Positions 44,450-55,490 are shown, counted from the first letter of the stretch. The stretch is 64,000 nt of DNA from Streptomyces sp. NBC_01244 (GCF_035987325.1 NZ_CP108488.1:4774001-4838000), one strand, 5' to 3'. The notes: a model not told the origin generated them from the letters alone. Made by a program: numbers and translations.

Positions 44450-45367
44450 CTACTTGATCACCATGGGCTTGATGTTGCGGTCCTCCCTGCTCAGCGCCTT
44501 GTGCGCGAACCGGGCCAGGCCGTTCGCACCCGGGGTGGGCTGAGGGTTGGCGGCCGCCCACACTCCGGTGCAGTCGAGTGCGTCCGGGGTACCGGGGTCG
44601 ATGTCACAGGAGGTCTCGTAGACGAGGCCGCCCGTCGTCAGCACCTCGACGTTGACGATGTTGGCCTGCTCCGAAATCGACACCGCGCAGGCGTCCTCGG
44701 GGTAGGTGTCCCCCGTGGTGGTCAGGTCGTACCACCGCCAGGCGGTCACCGTGGGCTGCAGGTCGCGGATGCCGGCGTAGGTGACGCCGGCCGAGAGCAC
44801 TGCCTTGACCTCACGGGCAGCCGAAGGCCGGTGGGCGTCGACGTCGTAACACACGCCGCTGGCTCCTCGCGGACCCGTCGGACCCGTCGGACCGGTCAGG
44901 CCGTCGGTGCCCGCCGCACCGGTCGGACCGGTCAGGCCGTCGGTGCCCGCCGCACCCGTCGGGCCCGTCGGACCGGTCAGACCATCAGAGCCCGCCGCAC
45001 CCGTCGGACCGGTCGGACCGGTGTAGCCCCGCGGACCCGTCGGGCCGGTGGCTCCGGTCGCGCCCCGCGGGCCCGTCGCCCCGGTGTTGCCCTTGGGGCC
45101 ACGCGGACCCCTCGGACCCACCTTGCACTTGTCGTCACCGTGTACGAGCTGTCCTGCCTCGAGCGCCGCCTCCTGCGTCCGGGCGTCCGGCCGGTGGTTC
45201 CCCGACTTGCAGGGGTCCCCGTTGGCCGGAGCCGAGACCAGGCCTACTGCCGGGGATGCCATGCCCGCGAGCACCAGCGCCACCGAGGCGAGCGTGCCTC
45301 CCGTGAGCCAGGCGGTCCGTCGGGGCAGGGGCCCCAGGTAGTTGCGGGCCTTCTTCTCAGAACTCAT
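44450..45367 (-). CDS. Exported collagen-like protein
   Basis: 305 residues. N-terminal signal or anchor segment ([20 protein letters not shown]), a short charged head with two cysteines, then residues 84-170: 29 uninterrupted Gly-X-Y triplets, mostly GPT, GPR, GAA and GLT, which should form a collagen-type triple helix. A C-terminal globular domain of ~135 residues has four cysteines and a beta-rich look. Bacterial collagen-like proteins are cell-surface rods; here it may be trimeric on the hypha or spore. The C-terminal domain is unrecognised. Confidence 0.85.
   Translation of the reverse strand: MSSEKKARNYLGPLPRRTAWLTGGTLASVALVLAGMASPAVGLVSAPANGDPCKSGNHRPDARTQEAALEAGQLVHGDDKCKVGPRGPRGPKGNTGATGPRGATGATGPTGPRGYTGPTGPTGAAGSDGLTGPTGPTGAAGTDGLTGPTGAAGTDGLTGPTGPTGPRGASGVCYDVDAHRPSAAREVKAVLSAGVTYAGIRDLQPTVTAWRWYDLTTTGDTYPEDACAVSISEQANIVNVEVLTTGGLVYETSCDIDPGTPDALDCTGVWAAANPQPTPGANGLARFAHKALSREDRNIKPMVIK
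44858..45118. repeat. Collagen-like codon repeat
   Basis: DNA repeat encoding 29 Gly-X-Y triplets within the gene at 44450-45367. Near-identical units around GTCGGACCGGTCAGG recur, so slippage or recombination could change the length between strains. Confidence 0.85.
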
Positions 45368-45608
45368 CTACCGCTCCTCGCACACACCGGATGGATCGGA
45401 TCTGCGAAGTCCGGACATACGACCGGACTTCGCGGGCCATCCTGAAGACCCCGCCGCCGCGACACGGACCGGCGCGCCCAGCGGTCAGCGGAACGGCGCA
45501 GTGAACACCGCCACTTGGCGGTCTGTCCCACCACCAGTTGGGTTCGTGCTCCGGCGCCCCGGCGTGCCTGCCCCGCCCGGCCGAGGGCCGTCCCTAGGGT
45601 CAGCGGCC

Positions 45609-46745
45609 GTGAAGCCGACCATTTGCCTCTGCATGATCGTGAAGAACGAGGCCGCCGTCATCGAGCGCTGTCTCGATTCCGTACGGGATCTCATCGACAC
45701 CTGGGTCATCTCCGACACCGGTTCCACCGACGGCACCCAGGACCTCATCCGCACAGCCCTGCACGGAATCCCGGGAGAGCTCCACGAGGAGCCCTGGACG
45801 AACTTCGGGCACAACCGGAGCCTCAACATCGGCCATGCCCGCGGCAAGGCCGACTACCTGCTGCTCCTCGACGCCGACCTCGTCCTGCGCCGCAACGGCC
45901 CGCTGCCCCCGCTCACCGCGGATTCGTACATGCTGCGCCACGAGGGCACGCTGGAGTACCGGATCAAGCGCCTGGTCCGCAGCGACTTCCCTTGGCGGTA
46001 CGAGGGGGTCACCCACGAGTACCTCACCTGCGACCGCCCCGACGAGAACGACCAGCGACCCGGGGTCCAGGAAAACCTGGACGCGCTGGTGATCGAGGAC
46101 TACGCCGATGGCGGCTCCCGGCACGACAAGTTCGAACGGGATGCCCGGCTGCTCGGCGCCGAACTCCAGCGGGACCCGTCGAATCCCCGCACCGTCTTCT
46201 ACCTCGCCCAGACGATGCGCGACATGGGCGACACGGCGGAAGCCGCCCGGCTCTACGAACGCCGTGCGGCCATGGGGGGATGGGAGGAGGAGATCTACTA
46301 CGCCCTGCTCCAGGTCGGCATCCTGAACGGGGAGTCGGGAGATCACCCCGCCGCACTGGATGCCCTGACCCGCGCCTGGGAATCCCGGCCGGCCCGGCTG
46401 GAAGCCTGCTACGAACTCGCCGCCAGGCTGCGCCTCCTGGGCCGCCACCGCACCGCGCACGCGATCACCGGGGCGGTGCTGGACCGGCCGGTCCCCGACG
46501 ACCTTCTCTTCGTCCAGCCCTGGGTCTACCGGTGGGGGCTGCTCTTCGAGCACTCCATCACCGCGTACTGGGTGGGAGACATGAACACCTCGCTACGGGC
46601 CTGCGACCGTCTGCTCGCCCTGCCCGACCTGCCCGAGTCCTACCGCCGCCAGACCGAAGCCAACCGCGGCTTCGCCGCGAGCCATGTTTCACGTGAAACA
46701 TCGATCCCCGTTTCACGTGAAACATCGCAGCACTCGCCCGCCTGA
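45609..46745 (+). CDS. Family 2 glycosyltransferase with TPR-like C-terminus
   Basis: 378 residues. The GT2 domain occupies the first ~230: CLCMIVKNEAAVIERCL, the sugar-nucleotide-binding DTGSTDGT, and the metal-binding DAD in LLLLDADLVLR. A helical repeat region (about 200-330) follows, with AAMGGWEEEIYYALLQ and repeated alpha units. It should transfer a sugar from a nucleotide donor; the acceptor is unknown. GTG 45609 lies 8 bases after TAGGGT, a -10-like element, so it is likely leaderless. The last ~20 residues (HVSRETS, then VSRETSQ) are encoded by two parS sites. Confidence 0.82.
   Translation: MKPTICLCMIVKNEAAVIERCLDSVRDLIDTWVISDTGSTDGTQDLIRTALHGIPGELHEEPWTNFGHNRSLNIGHARGKADYLLLLDADLVLRRNGPLPPLTADSYMLRHEGTLEYRIKRLVRSDFPWRYEGVTHEYLTCDRPDENDQRPGVQENLDALVIEDYADGGSRHDKFERDARLLGAELQRDPSNPRTVFYLAQTMRDMGDTAEAARLYERRAAMGGWEEEIYYALLQVGILNGESGDHPAALDALTRAWESRPARLEACYELAARLRLLGRHRTAHAITGAVLDRPVPDDLLFVQPWVYRWGLLFEHSITAYWVGDMNTSLRACDRLLALPDLPESYRRQTEANRGFAASHVSRETSIPVSRETSQHSPA
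46687..46700. other. parS partition site inside the glycosyltransferase gene
   Basis: Exact GTTTCACGTGAAAC within the 3' end of the coding sequence; read there as HVSRET. Confidence 0.92.
46711..46724. other. parS partition site inside the glycosyltransferase gene
   Basis: A second exact GTTTCACGTGAAAC, 10 bases after the first. It gives the protein its VSRETSQ tail. Confidence 0.92.
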
Positions 46746-46811
46746 CCGGCGGCCCGTGACTCCCCCCGGGTCACGGGTCGCCGAGCGGCGATGTACCGAC
46801 CCTGCCCGACG

Positions 46812-48730
<1,919 letters not shown>

Positions 48731-48810
48731 TGTGCAAAGTAGCCCCCACGCTAGCGTCATGTGTGGCGTGCTGAACAGTGGGCCCCCTCATCTGTTGCGA
48801 TGATCAGTCA

Positions 48811-50217
48811 GTGACGTCCTCGCCGCAGCCCCCCACCGAGCCCACGGATCCCGCTGGTCACGCCGGCCACGCAGGCCATGCGCACGCGGACCCCGGTCAC
48901 TCGCCCGACCGGTCTCCCGGACACTCCCACGGCCATTCTCACAGCCATGGCCCGGCGGCCCCTGTCTCGAAGCACCTGCGCAAGGTGATCGCTGCCGTTC
49001 TGATCCCCTTCGCCACCGCGGTCGTGATCGGCATGGCGGTGCTCTGGCCCGGTGGCGCGCCCGCCCACGAGCGCACCGGGGTCGGCTTCGACCGGCAGAC
49101 CCAGCAGGGCACGGTCGTCGCGCTCCAGCACGTCGACTGCAAATCCGTGAACGCCGCGCAGGTGCCGGCCACCGGCGACACCTCAACCCCCGAAGGGCGC
49201 GAGGCCCTCGCCTCTCAGACCGGCGAGTGCAAGAAGGCCACCATCAGGGTCGGCAGCGGCCCCGACAAGGGCCGCGAGTTCGTCGAGATCGTCCAGCCGG
49301 GCGCGCCACGACAGTTGACGGACGGCCAGGACGTGGTGGTCGCCTACGCCCCGGACGCGCCCCAGGACCTCCAGTACTCCGTGATCGACGTGAACCGCAA
49401 GCTGCCGATGGCCGTGCTCGCGGGCATCTTCGCCCTCGCGGTGGTCCTCGTCGGGCGGATGCGCGGGCTGTTCGCGCTCATCGCTCTCGCCGTCAGCTTC
49501 GCGGTGCTGACCTTCTTCATCCTCCCCGCGATCCTGCAGGGGTCGAATCCGCTGGTCGTCGCCGTGGTCGGAGCCAGCGCGATCATGCTGATCGCGCTCT
49601 ACATGTGCCACGGACTGACGGCTCGCACCTCGGTCGCCGTCCTCGGCACCCTCGTCTCGCTGCTGCTGATCGGCCTGCTGGGCTCGCTGTTCATCGACTG
49701 GGCCGTCCTCAGCGGCAACACGGACGACAACACCGGGCTGATCCACGGGCTCTACCCGAACATCGACATGAGCGGTTTGCTGCTTGCGGGTGTCATCATC
49801 GGATCGCTCGGCGTGCTCGACGACGTGACCGTCACTCAGACCTCGGCGGTCTGGGAACTCCACCAGGCAGACCCGTCGATGGGCCCGCGCGGGCTCTACC
49901 GGGCAGGCATCCGCATCGGGCGCGACCACATCGCATCGGTGGTGAACACCCTTGTACTGGCCTACGCGGGCGCAGCGCTGCCGCTGCTCCTCTTGTTCTC
50001 GATCGCGAACAGCAGTATGGGTTCGGTCGCCAACAGCGAGCTGGTCGCGGAAGAGATCGTACGAACCCTCGTGGGCTCGATCGGACTGGTCGCCTCGGTA
50101 CCCGTGACCACGGCGCTGGCCGCGCTGGTGGTGTCCGCCGACCGCGCGGAATCCCCGGCGGCCACAGCGGCCTCGGGGCCGCTCCGCGGCGGCCGGGGTC
50201 GGCGGCGCAAGCGCTGA
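48811..50217 (+). CDS. YibE/F-family membrane protein
   Basis: 468 residues. An N-terminal ~60-residue region is very His-rich (HAGHAGHAHADPGH, then GHSHGHSHSHG), suggesting metal binding. One helix, an extracytoplasmic domain (about 85-190) and seven or so C-terminal membrane helices follow. The latter contain the YibE/F hallmarks VLDDVTVTQTSAVWEL and RIGRDHIASVVNTLVLAYAG. Biological role in streptomycetes is not established. GTG 48811 has no ribosome site and may be leaderless. Confidence 0.85.
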   Translation: MTSSPQPPTEPTDPAGHAGHAGHAHADPGHSPDRSPGHSHGHSHSHGPAAPVSKHLRKVIAAVLIPFATAVVIGMAVLWPGGAPAHERTGVGFDRQTQQGTVVALQHVDCKSVNAAQVPATGDTSTPEGREALASQTGECKKATIRVGSGPDKGREFVEIVQPGAPRQLTDGQDVVVAYAPDAPQDLQYSVIDVNRKLPMAVLAGIFALAVVLVGRMRGLFALIALAVSFAVLTFFILPAILQGSNPLVVAVVGASAIMLIALYMCHGLTARTSVAVLGTLVSLLLIGLLGSLFIDWAVLSGNTDDNTGLIHGLYPNIDMSGLLLAGVIIGSLGVLDDVTVTQTSAVWELHQADPSMGPRGLYRAGIRIGRDHIASVVNTLVLAYAGAALPLLLLFSIANSSMGSVANSELVAEEIVRTLVGSIGLVASVPVTTALAALVVSADRAESPAATAASGPLRGGRGRRRKR

Positions 50218-50331
50218 AAGGCGGACAGGCGGGCGCGACCGGTCAGTTCGCGCGCACGGCCGGTCGTGAAGAGCGGCAGGGTGGAGCGCTCAGCGCGTCG
50301 GCACGCTGAGCCGTGGTGCGTGGATCCGGTG

Positions 50332-50394
50332 ATGCAAGTGGTGCAAGTCGTTCAGGTAATGCAAGTGGTGCAAGTGGTTCAGGTAATGCAGGTC
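50332..50394. repeat. Nine-base tandem repeats between yibE/F-type gene and ssgA
   Basis: A 27-bp unit made of ATGCAAGTG, GTGCAAGTC and GTTCAGGTA occurs twice in a row, with the start of a third (ATGCAGGTC). It lies in the short gap between the convergent stops at 50217 and 50450. It does not look like a terminator; its length may vary among strains. Confidence 0.75.
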
Positions 50395-50449
50395 GTGCGG
50401 TGATGCGTGCCGGCACACCCTGGTCAGCAGGCGTCCGGCCGGGCTTCGG

Positions 50450-50899
50450 TCAGCCCGCGTTCTGCTCGTTCTGCTGCGACTCCGCGAGGATCTTGTCGAG
50501 CGCCTCGTCGAGGTTCTCCTCGAAATCCCCGAGGTTGCGCTCCTGGCCGAGCGGGACGATCCGGTCGGTGCGGTCGAGGAACGCGACGAGTGGCGCCGCG
50601 CTCGCGCGGAAGAGTGCCCGGTCTGCGCCTACTTGCAGCCGGATGTGGACATCGGACAGTTCCTCCGGATCGGTCGGGGCGATGTGGACATCACCGTCAC
50701 CGCACGGCTTGTTGATGCCGTCCAGAAGGAGCTCCCGGCCGAACGCCCAGGTAACGGGCGCATCTCCGGGAAGGTGGAAGGTCAGGCGGACTGCGTAGGG
50801 GTCACGAGCGTCGTACCGGAGTTCCACCGGGATCCGGAACGAGAGCTCCTCGGAAACGAGGAAACTCATCATGACCTCTGCCTGTACCGACTCGCGCAT
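50450..50899 (-). CDS. ssgA: Sporulation-specific cell division activator SsgA
   Basis: 149 residues from ATG 50899, or 139 from the internal ATG at 50869, which has AGAGG upstream. The sequence LVSEELSFRIPVELRYDARD, then HLPGDAPVTWAFGRELLLDG is diagnostic of SsgA-like proteins, and the downstream partner-binding region is complete. SsgA activates septum formation by helping localise SsgB and FtsZ and is needed for sporulation. It lies directly downstream of the ssgR-type regulator on the same strand, as in other streptomycetes; a 97-bp gap suggests its own promoter, which SsgR controls. Confidence 0.92.
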   Translation of the reverse strand: MRESVQAEVMMSFLVSEELSFRIPVELRYDARDPYAVRLTFHLPGDAPVTWAFGRELLLDGINKPCGDGDVHIAPTDPEELSDVHIRLQVGADRALFRASAAPLVAFLDRTDRIVPLGQERNLGDFEENLDEALDKILAESQQNEQNAG

Positions 50900-50996
50900 T
50901 GCCTACCCCGCTGTAGTGGAAGTGGCCAGGAATGATCCCCCAAGGCCCTCTTGACAAGAGTGGTGGAAGCGCTTGCAGATCACAAGGAGTGAGTTT

Positions 50997-51767
50997 TCAG
51001 ATACTGATAGAGAACGAGAGGGTGCTCAACAGCGCGCCTACTTCACTCCGTAGCCGATCGACCGCATACAGCAATCGCTGTTCTTGGTGCAGAGGGAGAG
51101 AAATCGCCATGGTCGCGGCGGTGTCGCCGGCCGTGATGGGGATGGCCGCGCACACCGTACCCAGGGCGTATTCCTGCCGCTCGGTCACCGGCTGCATCCG
51201 CTCCATGGAGCCGATCCGCTGCTCCAGAGCCTGTTGATCCCGCACGGTGTAGGAGGTGATGGCCTCGACCGGGTGACGGTCGTAGTACTCCTTGCGTGCC
51301 TTCTCGTCGAGCTGGCCGAGCAGGCACTGCCCGATGGCGTGCGCGTGGCCGGTCTCGCGGAAATCGGCCCACTCTTCGCAGGCCGGGTTCGCCGGGGTGT
51401 CCGAGACACCCACGACCTCGATTTCACCCTCGCGGTAGACGGCGAAGTAGACAGGGGCCCCGACCGCGTCGCGGAAGTGCGCGAGGGAGTCGAGGATCAT
51501 GCTGCGACGTTTCTGCTGAAGCCCGCCACCGGCCAGACGGCCCGCGGCGTCCCCCAGGACGAAGACCCCGCTCTCCCGTCGCAGATAGCCCTCGTGCGTC
51601 AGGGTGCGCAGCAGGTGGTACGCGGTGGGAAGCGGGAGCCCGGCCTCGCGCGCCAGTTGTTTCGCCGGGGCTCCCTCGCTATGGGAACCCACCGCTTCGA
51701 GCAGCCTCAGTGCCCGCTGCACCGAACCGATCAGAGTCGGCACACCGGCATTGTGAACCGAAGACAA
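50997..51767 (-). CDS. ssgR: IclR-family activator of ssgA
   Basis: 256 residues. The N-terminal winged helix (RALRLLEAVGSHSEGAPAKQ, then LPTAYHLLRTLTHEGYLRR) precedes an IclR effector domain of about 170 residues (AHFRDAVGAPVYFAVYREGE, GHAHAIGQCLLGQL). Position immediately before ssgA identifies it as SsgR, an activator of ssgA. The start seems to be TTG 51767, with GGGGGTGAGC upstream; a downstream GTG cannot be excluded. The rare start codon may keep expression low. Confidence 0.9.
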   Translation of the reverse strand: MSSVHNAGVPTLIGSVQRALRLLEAVGSHSEGAPAKQLAREAGLPLPTAYHLLRTLTHEGYLRRESGVFVLGDAAGRLAGGGLQQKRRSMILDSLAHFRDAVGAPVYFAVYREGEIEVVGVSDTPANPACEEWADFRETGHAHAIGQCLLGQLDEKARKEYYDRHPVEAITSYTVRDQQALEQRIGSMERMQPVTERQEYALGTVCAAIPITAGDTAATMAISLPLHQEQRLLYAVDRLRSEVGALLSTLSFSISI

Positions 51768-52025
51768 AGCTCACCCCCAGGCGTGGCGGCGAGCCTTGGG
51801 GGGGCCCGCCCTGCGGGGGCCGCCCCCGCGTGTGCCGTGACTCCTGGGGGTCGTGCTCGGTGGCTGTAACAAAGAACCGCAGGTCAGAGCGGCAGTACCG
51901 GCGTTCGGTGCCCAGGGAACGGCACAGATTGCCACTCTATCCGCCGATTCCCGGGCTGTGAGCGGTTTAGCGCTTCACGTTCCCTCAGCTGGGTTAATCC
52001 CACTGTGACCCTGGTTGCGCCAGTT

Positions 52026-52253
52026 CTACCACTCTCCGGCGGAGGACTTCGTCTCGTTGCCCTTGAACTTCCTGACGACGAAGATCAGGCCTCCGACGAG
52101 GGCCACGAGGAGCAGCGCCTTGAACAGGAAGCCGATCACCGCACCGATGATGCTGGTGATCACACCACCGAAGACGAACAGCACCAGCAGTGGGACGGCG
52201 ACCCACTTGACCCACCAGGGCATGCCCTCGAATATCCCTCGGATGCCTTCCAT
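52026..52253 (-). CDS. DUF5326 small membrane protein
   Basis: 75 residues: MEGIRGIFEGMPWWVKWVAV then two hydrophobic helices and a basic KFKGNE end. This short two-helix protein is conserved beside ssgR in streptomycetes (DUF5326). Function unknown. Conservation of position may hint at a developmental role, but that is inference. Confidence 0.8.
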   Translation of the reverse strand: MEGIRGIFEGMPWWVKWVAVPLLVLFVFGGVITSIIGAVIGFLFKALLLVALVGGLIFVVRKFKGNETKSSAGEW

Positions 52254-52408
52254 GTCCTCGACCTCTTCTTCCTAGTCCGTCTAGCCGGTGAACTCCTGCT
52301 CTCGATGCTATGAGCCCACGGCCCCAGGCGGGGGCCCGCGAGCCCCCGTAGTCCCCTGACCCGACCCCTAGGGGAACGGGGCCCCGGACCCTCAGCCCCC
52401 AGGCCCGT

Positions 52409-52726
52409 TCACCCTTCCGGCGGAGAGAAGACGACCATTACCTTCAGGTTCTCGGTGATGTGATGGAACTTGTGCGGCACCCCGGCCGGCACGTAGACCA
52501 CGCTCCCGTTGGCGACCGTCGTCGTCTCCTCCCCGACGGTGATCGAGGCCCTGCCGCTGACGACGAAGTACACCTCGTCCTGGCCGTGCGGCTGTTGGGG
52601 ATCGCTCTGCCCGGCGTCCAGCGCGTACAGCCCGACCGACATGTTCCGCTCGCGCAGGAACTGCAGGTAGGCACCCTTGTTCGCGGCCCGCTCAGCCTCG
52701 AGCTCGTCCAGCCGGAAGGCCTTCAT
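52409..52726 (-). CDS. Cupin-domain protein
   Basis: 105 residues forming one cupin barrel. The metal-binding residues are visible: HGQDEVYFVVSG for motif 1, and VPAGVPHKFHHI for motif 2 with its His residues. It probably binds one metal and may act as a small isomerase or dioxygenase-like enzyme, or as a binding protein; no substrate is evident. AAGAAG lies right before ATG 52726. The frame extends upstream without domain character. Confidence 0.82.
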   Translation of the reverse strand: MKAFRLDELEAERAANKGAYLQFLRERNMSVGLYALDAGQSDPQQPHGQDEVYFVVSGRASITVGEETTTVANGSVVYVPAGVPHKFHHITENLKVMVVFSPPEG

Positions 52727-52816
52727 CTTCTTTGTACCCCTTGTGCTCTCTCGTCCGGCAAGCATCCGCAGATCAGCTGATGTTCCACCGGGACCTTCTC
52801 TGCAACGATCAGACAC

Positions 52817-53200
52817 ATGACGAATTTCGTAGTCAAGACCCTCGCCAACGCGGCAGCCCTGGCCGTCGCCATCTGGCTCGTCTCGGGCATCACGCTGGAG
52901 GACGGCACCAGCAAGGGCCACCAAGCGCTCTCCCTGATCCTGGTCGCGCTGATCTTCGGCCTGGTCAACCTCATCGTCAAGCCCGTGGTGAAGCTGCTCT
53001 CGCTGCCCCTGTTCGTCCTCACCCTCGGCCTCTTCACCATCGTGGTGAACGCGGCGATGCTGCTGCTGACCTCATGGCTGGCCGAGCAGTTCGACCTCAG
53101 CTTCCACGTGGAGAACTTCTTCTGGTCGGCGATCGTCGGCGCCCTGATCGTCTCCATCGTCTCCTGGGCCGCGAACATGGTCCTGCCCGACAAGAACTGA
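52817..53200 (+). CDS. Phage-holin-family (4TM) membrane protein
   Basis: 127 residues with four membrane helices: LANAAALAVAIWLVSGITL, then the GLVNLIVKPVVKLLSLPL segment characteristic of the holin_4-2 family, and two more. It is a widespread chromosomal membrane protein of unknown role, not a phage remnant. It overlaps in time with the ptpA gene 12 bp downstream and may be co-transcribed. Confidence 0.82.
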   Translation: MTNFVVKTLANAAALAVAIWLVSGITLEDGTSKGHQALSLILVALIFGLVNLIVKPVVKLLSLPLFVLTLGLFTIVVNAAMLLLTSWLAEQFDLSFHVENFFWSAIVGALIVSIVSWAANMVLPDKN

Positions 53201-53212
53201 AGCCGGGCGCCC

Positions 53213-53704
53213 ATGTACCGCGTGTGCTTCGTCTGCACCGGCAACATCTGCCGCTCGCCCATGGCCGAGTCGGTCTTCCGATCCCACGTGGCCGACGCCG
53301 GGCTCTCGGACCTGGTCGAGGTCGACAGCGCCGGCACCGGCGGCTGGCACGAGGGGGACGGGGCCGACCCGCGCACCGCAGCCGTCCTGGAGGCCGCCGG
53401 GTACGAGCCGGGCCACCGGGCCCGGCAGTTCCGGGCCTCCTGGTTCGCCGGCCTCGACCTCGTCATCGCGCTCGACTCCGGACACCTGCGCGACCTCAGG
53501 GCGCTCGCCCCCACCCCTGAGGACGCCGCCAAGGTTCGGCTGCTGAGGTCCTACGACCCGGCGGCCCCGGCCGCGCAGACCGACGTACCGGACCCCTACT
53601 ACGGGCCCCTCGACGGATTCGAGGAGTGCCTGAACCTGGTCGAGGCCGCCAGCCCCGGCCTGCTGGCCGCCGTAAGAGAAGCCGTGAAGGAGCACACCCC
53701 GTGA
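53213..53704 (+). CDS. ptpA: Low-molecular-weight protein-tyrosine phosphatase
   Basis: 163 residues. The P-loop CTGNICRS begins at C8 (nucleophile) with R14, and the general-acid Asp lies in VPDPYYGPLDGF. It removes phosphate from tyrosine residues; the homologous streptomycete PtpA affects secondary metabolism. Its stop overlaps the GTG start of the next gene, indicating coupled translation. Confidence 0.92.
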   Translation: MYRVCFVCTGNICRSPMAESVFRSHVADAGLSDLVEVDSAGTGGWHEGDGADPRTAAVLEAAGYEPGHRARQFRASWFAGLDLVIALDSGHLRDLRALAPTPEDAAKVRLLRSYDPAAPAAQTDVPDPYYGPLDGFEECLNLVEAASPGLLAAVREAVKEHTP

Positions 53705-54864
53705 ACGCCCCCGCCCCCGTGCCTCCGGCGTCCGAGCGGCTCGGCGACGGCACCGTCGCCGTCCGCGCCGGTCTGCCGGAGCCCGTCAAGAACGAGCCGC
53801 CGCTGCCCGGCCCCGTCTTCGCCGCCCACTTCCACCTTCCCGGCGACGTCGAGGGCCCCTATACCTACGGCCGCGACACCAACCCCACCTGGACCCTGCT
53901 GGAGCGGGCCATCGGGGAGCTGGAGGCCCCCGGCCTGGACGGGGTGGACACGGTCGTCTTCGCCTCCGGCATGGCCGCCGTGTCCGCCGTCCTGCTCTCC
54001 CAGGCACGCGCCGGCGACACCGTCGTCCTGCCCGACGACGGCTACCAGGCGCTGCCCCTCGTACGGGAGCAGCTGGAGGCCTACGGGGTCCACGTGCGCA
54101 CCGCCCCCACCGGCGAGGACGCCCAGCTCGCGGTCCTCGACGGGGCCCGGCTGCTGTGGCTGGAGACCCCGTCCAACCCGGGGCTCGACGTCTGCGACGT
54201 ACGACGCCTCGTGGACGCGGCGCACGCCGGCGGAACCCTCGTCGCCGTCGACAACACCCTCGCGACCCCGCTCGGCCAACGCCCCCTCGAACTGGGTGCC
54301 GACTTCTCGGTGGCCAGCGGCACCAAGGGGCTGACCGGCCACGGCGACCTGCTGCTCGGGTACGTCGTCTGCCGCGACGCCGAGCTCGCCGCGGGCATCC
54401 GCCGCTGGCGCAAGGTGGTCGGCGCCATCCCCGGCCCCATGGAGGCCTGGCTCGCCCACCGGTCCCTGTCCACCATCCAACTGCGCGCCCAGCGCCAGTG
54501 GGCCAACGCGCTCGCCGTCGCGGAGGCCCTCACCGACCGTGGCGACGTCACCGGGCTGCGCTACCCGGGCCTGCCGGCGGATCCGTCCCACAAGACGGCC
54601 GCGCGGCAGATGCGGGGCTTCGGCTCCGTGGTCTCCTTCACCCTGCCCGACCGCGCGCACGCGGAACGGTTCATGGCCGCCCTGCGGCTCGTCGAGGACG
54701 CCACCAGTTTCGGCGGGGTGCGGTCCACCGCGGAGCGCCGCCGACGGTGGGGCGGCGACAACGTTCCGGAGGGCTTCATCCGATTCTCCGCGGGGGCCGA
54801 GGACACCGAGGACCTGGTCACGGACGTGCTGCGGGCACTCGACCTGGCGGCCGCGAAGAGCTGA
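53701..54864 (+). CDS. Cys/Met-metabolism PLP enzyme (cystathionine gamma-lyase type)
   Basis: 387 residues. Signatures of the family: YTYGRDTNPTWTLLE near the N-terminus, ASGMAAVSAVL around the PLP phosphate, ETPSNPGLDV, DNTLATPL, and the PLP lysine in SVASGTKGLTGHGDLLLG. It performs gamma- or beta-elimination on sulphur amino acids, most likely cystathionine to cysteine. GTG start overlaps the ptpA stop (GTGA). A 12-bp-arm hairpin follows. Confidence 0.87.
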   Translation: MNAPAPVPPASERLGDGTVAVRAGLPEPVKNEPPLPGPVFAAHFHLPGDVEGPYTYGRDTNPTWTLLERAIGELEAPGLDGVDTVVFASGMAAVSAVLLSQARAGDTVVLPDDGYQALPLVREQLEAYGVHVRTAPTGEDAQLAVLDGARLLWLETPSNPGLDVCDVRRLVDAAHAGGTLVAVDNTLATPLGQRPLELGADFSVASGTKGLTGHGDLLLGYVVCRDAELAAGIRRWRKVVGAIPGPMEAWLAHRSLSTIQLRAQRQWANALAVAEALTDRGDVTGLRYPGLPADPSHKTAARQMRGFGSVVSFTLPDRAHAERFMAALRLVEDATSFGGVRSTAERRRRWGGDNVPEGFIRFSAGAEDTEDLVTDVLRALDLAAAKS

Positions 54865-54877
54865 CCGCCGGTCCGAA

Positions 54878-54914
54878 GGCGGTCCGAGCACGCAGTCCCG
54901 CGGCTCGGACCGCC
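54878..54914 (+). terminator. Hairpin after the PLP enzyme gene
   Basis: GGCGGTCCGAGC (54878-54889) and GCTCGGACCGCC (54903-54914) are perfectly complementary with a 13-base loop, starting 14 bases after the stop. Confidence 0.75.
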
Positions 54915-54982
54915 CGGATCCCCGCCCGGCGGGTTTCACCCGCGCGCGTTTCAGAAGCGGAAGTCTGGGCCACTCTTCTCCC

Positions 54983-55462
54983 ATGACCGAACGTCCAGTG
55001 GTCAAACGCACCGCCCGCGCGATCCTGCTCGACGGTGACGACCTGATCCTCATCAAGCGGACCAAACCCGGCGTCGACCCGTACTGGCTCACCCCCGGCG
55101 GGGGCGTGGAGCCCTCGGACCTGACCGTCGTCGACGCCCTCCACCGAGAGCTCCACGAGGAACTCGGCGCGAAGATCACCGATGTCGTGCCCTGCTTCGT
55201 CGACACCGTCGAGCACATCGCCGACGGGGGAGTGACCGGCGTCAAGGTGCAGCACTTCTTCGTCTGCCATCTCGAATCCATGGACCCCAGCCAGCGGCAC
55301 GGCCCCGAGATCGACGAGCCGGAGGGCGAGTACGAGATCGTCCGCGTGCCCTTCAGCCGCGTCGGCATCGCCGCGGTGCATCTCGTCCCGCTGTCCCTGC
55401 GCCACTACCTCGACGGCAACATCGAGGGCGTGCGCGCCATGCACGCCCCCGACCTGGGCTGA
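54983..55462 (+). CDS. NUDIX hydrolase
   Basis: 159 residues. The Nudix box is present: GGGVEPSDLTVVDALHREL then HEELG, close to GX5EX7REUXEEXGU with a slightly shorter spacing. It hydrolyses a nucleoside diphosphate linked to another group; substrate unknown. ATG 54983 follows a CTTCTCCC leader without a strong ribosome site. Confidence 0.85.
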   Translation: MTERPVVKRTARAILLDGDDLILIKRTKPGVDPYWLTPGGGVEPSDLTVVDALHRELHEELGAKITDVVPCFVDTVEHIADGGVTGVKVQHFFVCHLESMDPSQRHGPEIDEPEGEYEIVRVPFSRVGIAAVHLVPLSLRHYLDGNIEGVRAMHAPDLG

Positions 55463-55490
55463 CCCACCGCACGCGGGCGCCGCCGCCGAA

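Noticed and set aside
43574..45445. A 623-codon plus-strand frame covering the membrane-protein and collagen-like genes
   Set aside because: It crosses two better-supported genes in other frames and reads as Arg/Gly-rich low-complexity sequence.
50313..50798. A plus-strand frame encoding GNASGAS-like repeats over the tandem repeat
   Set aside because: The repeat is 9-base periodic, so any frame gives repeats; most of the frame is antisense to ssgA.
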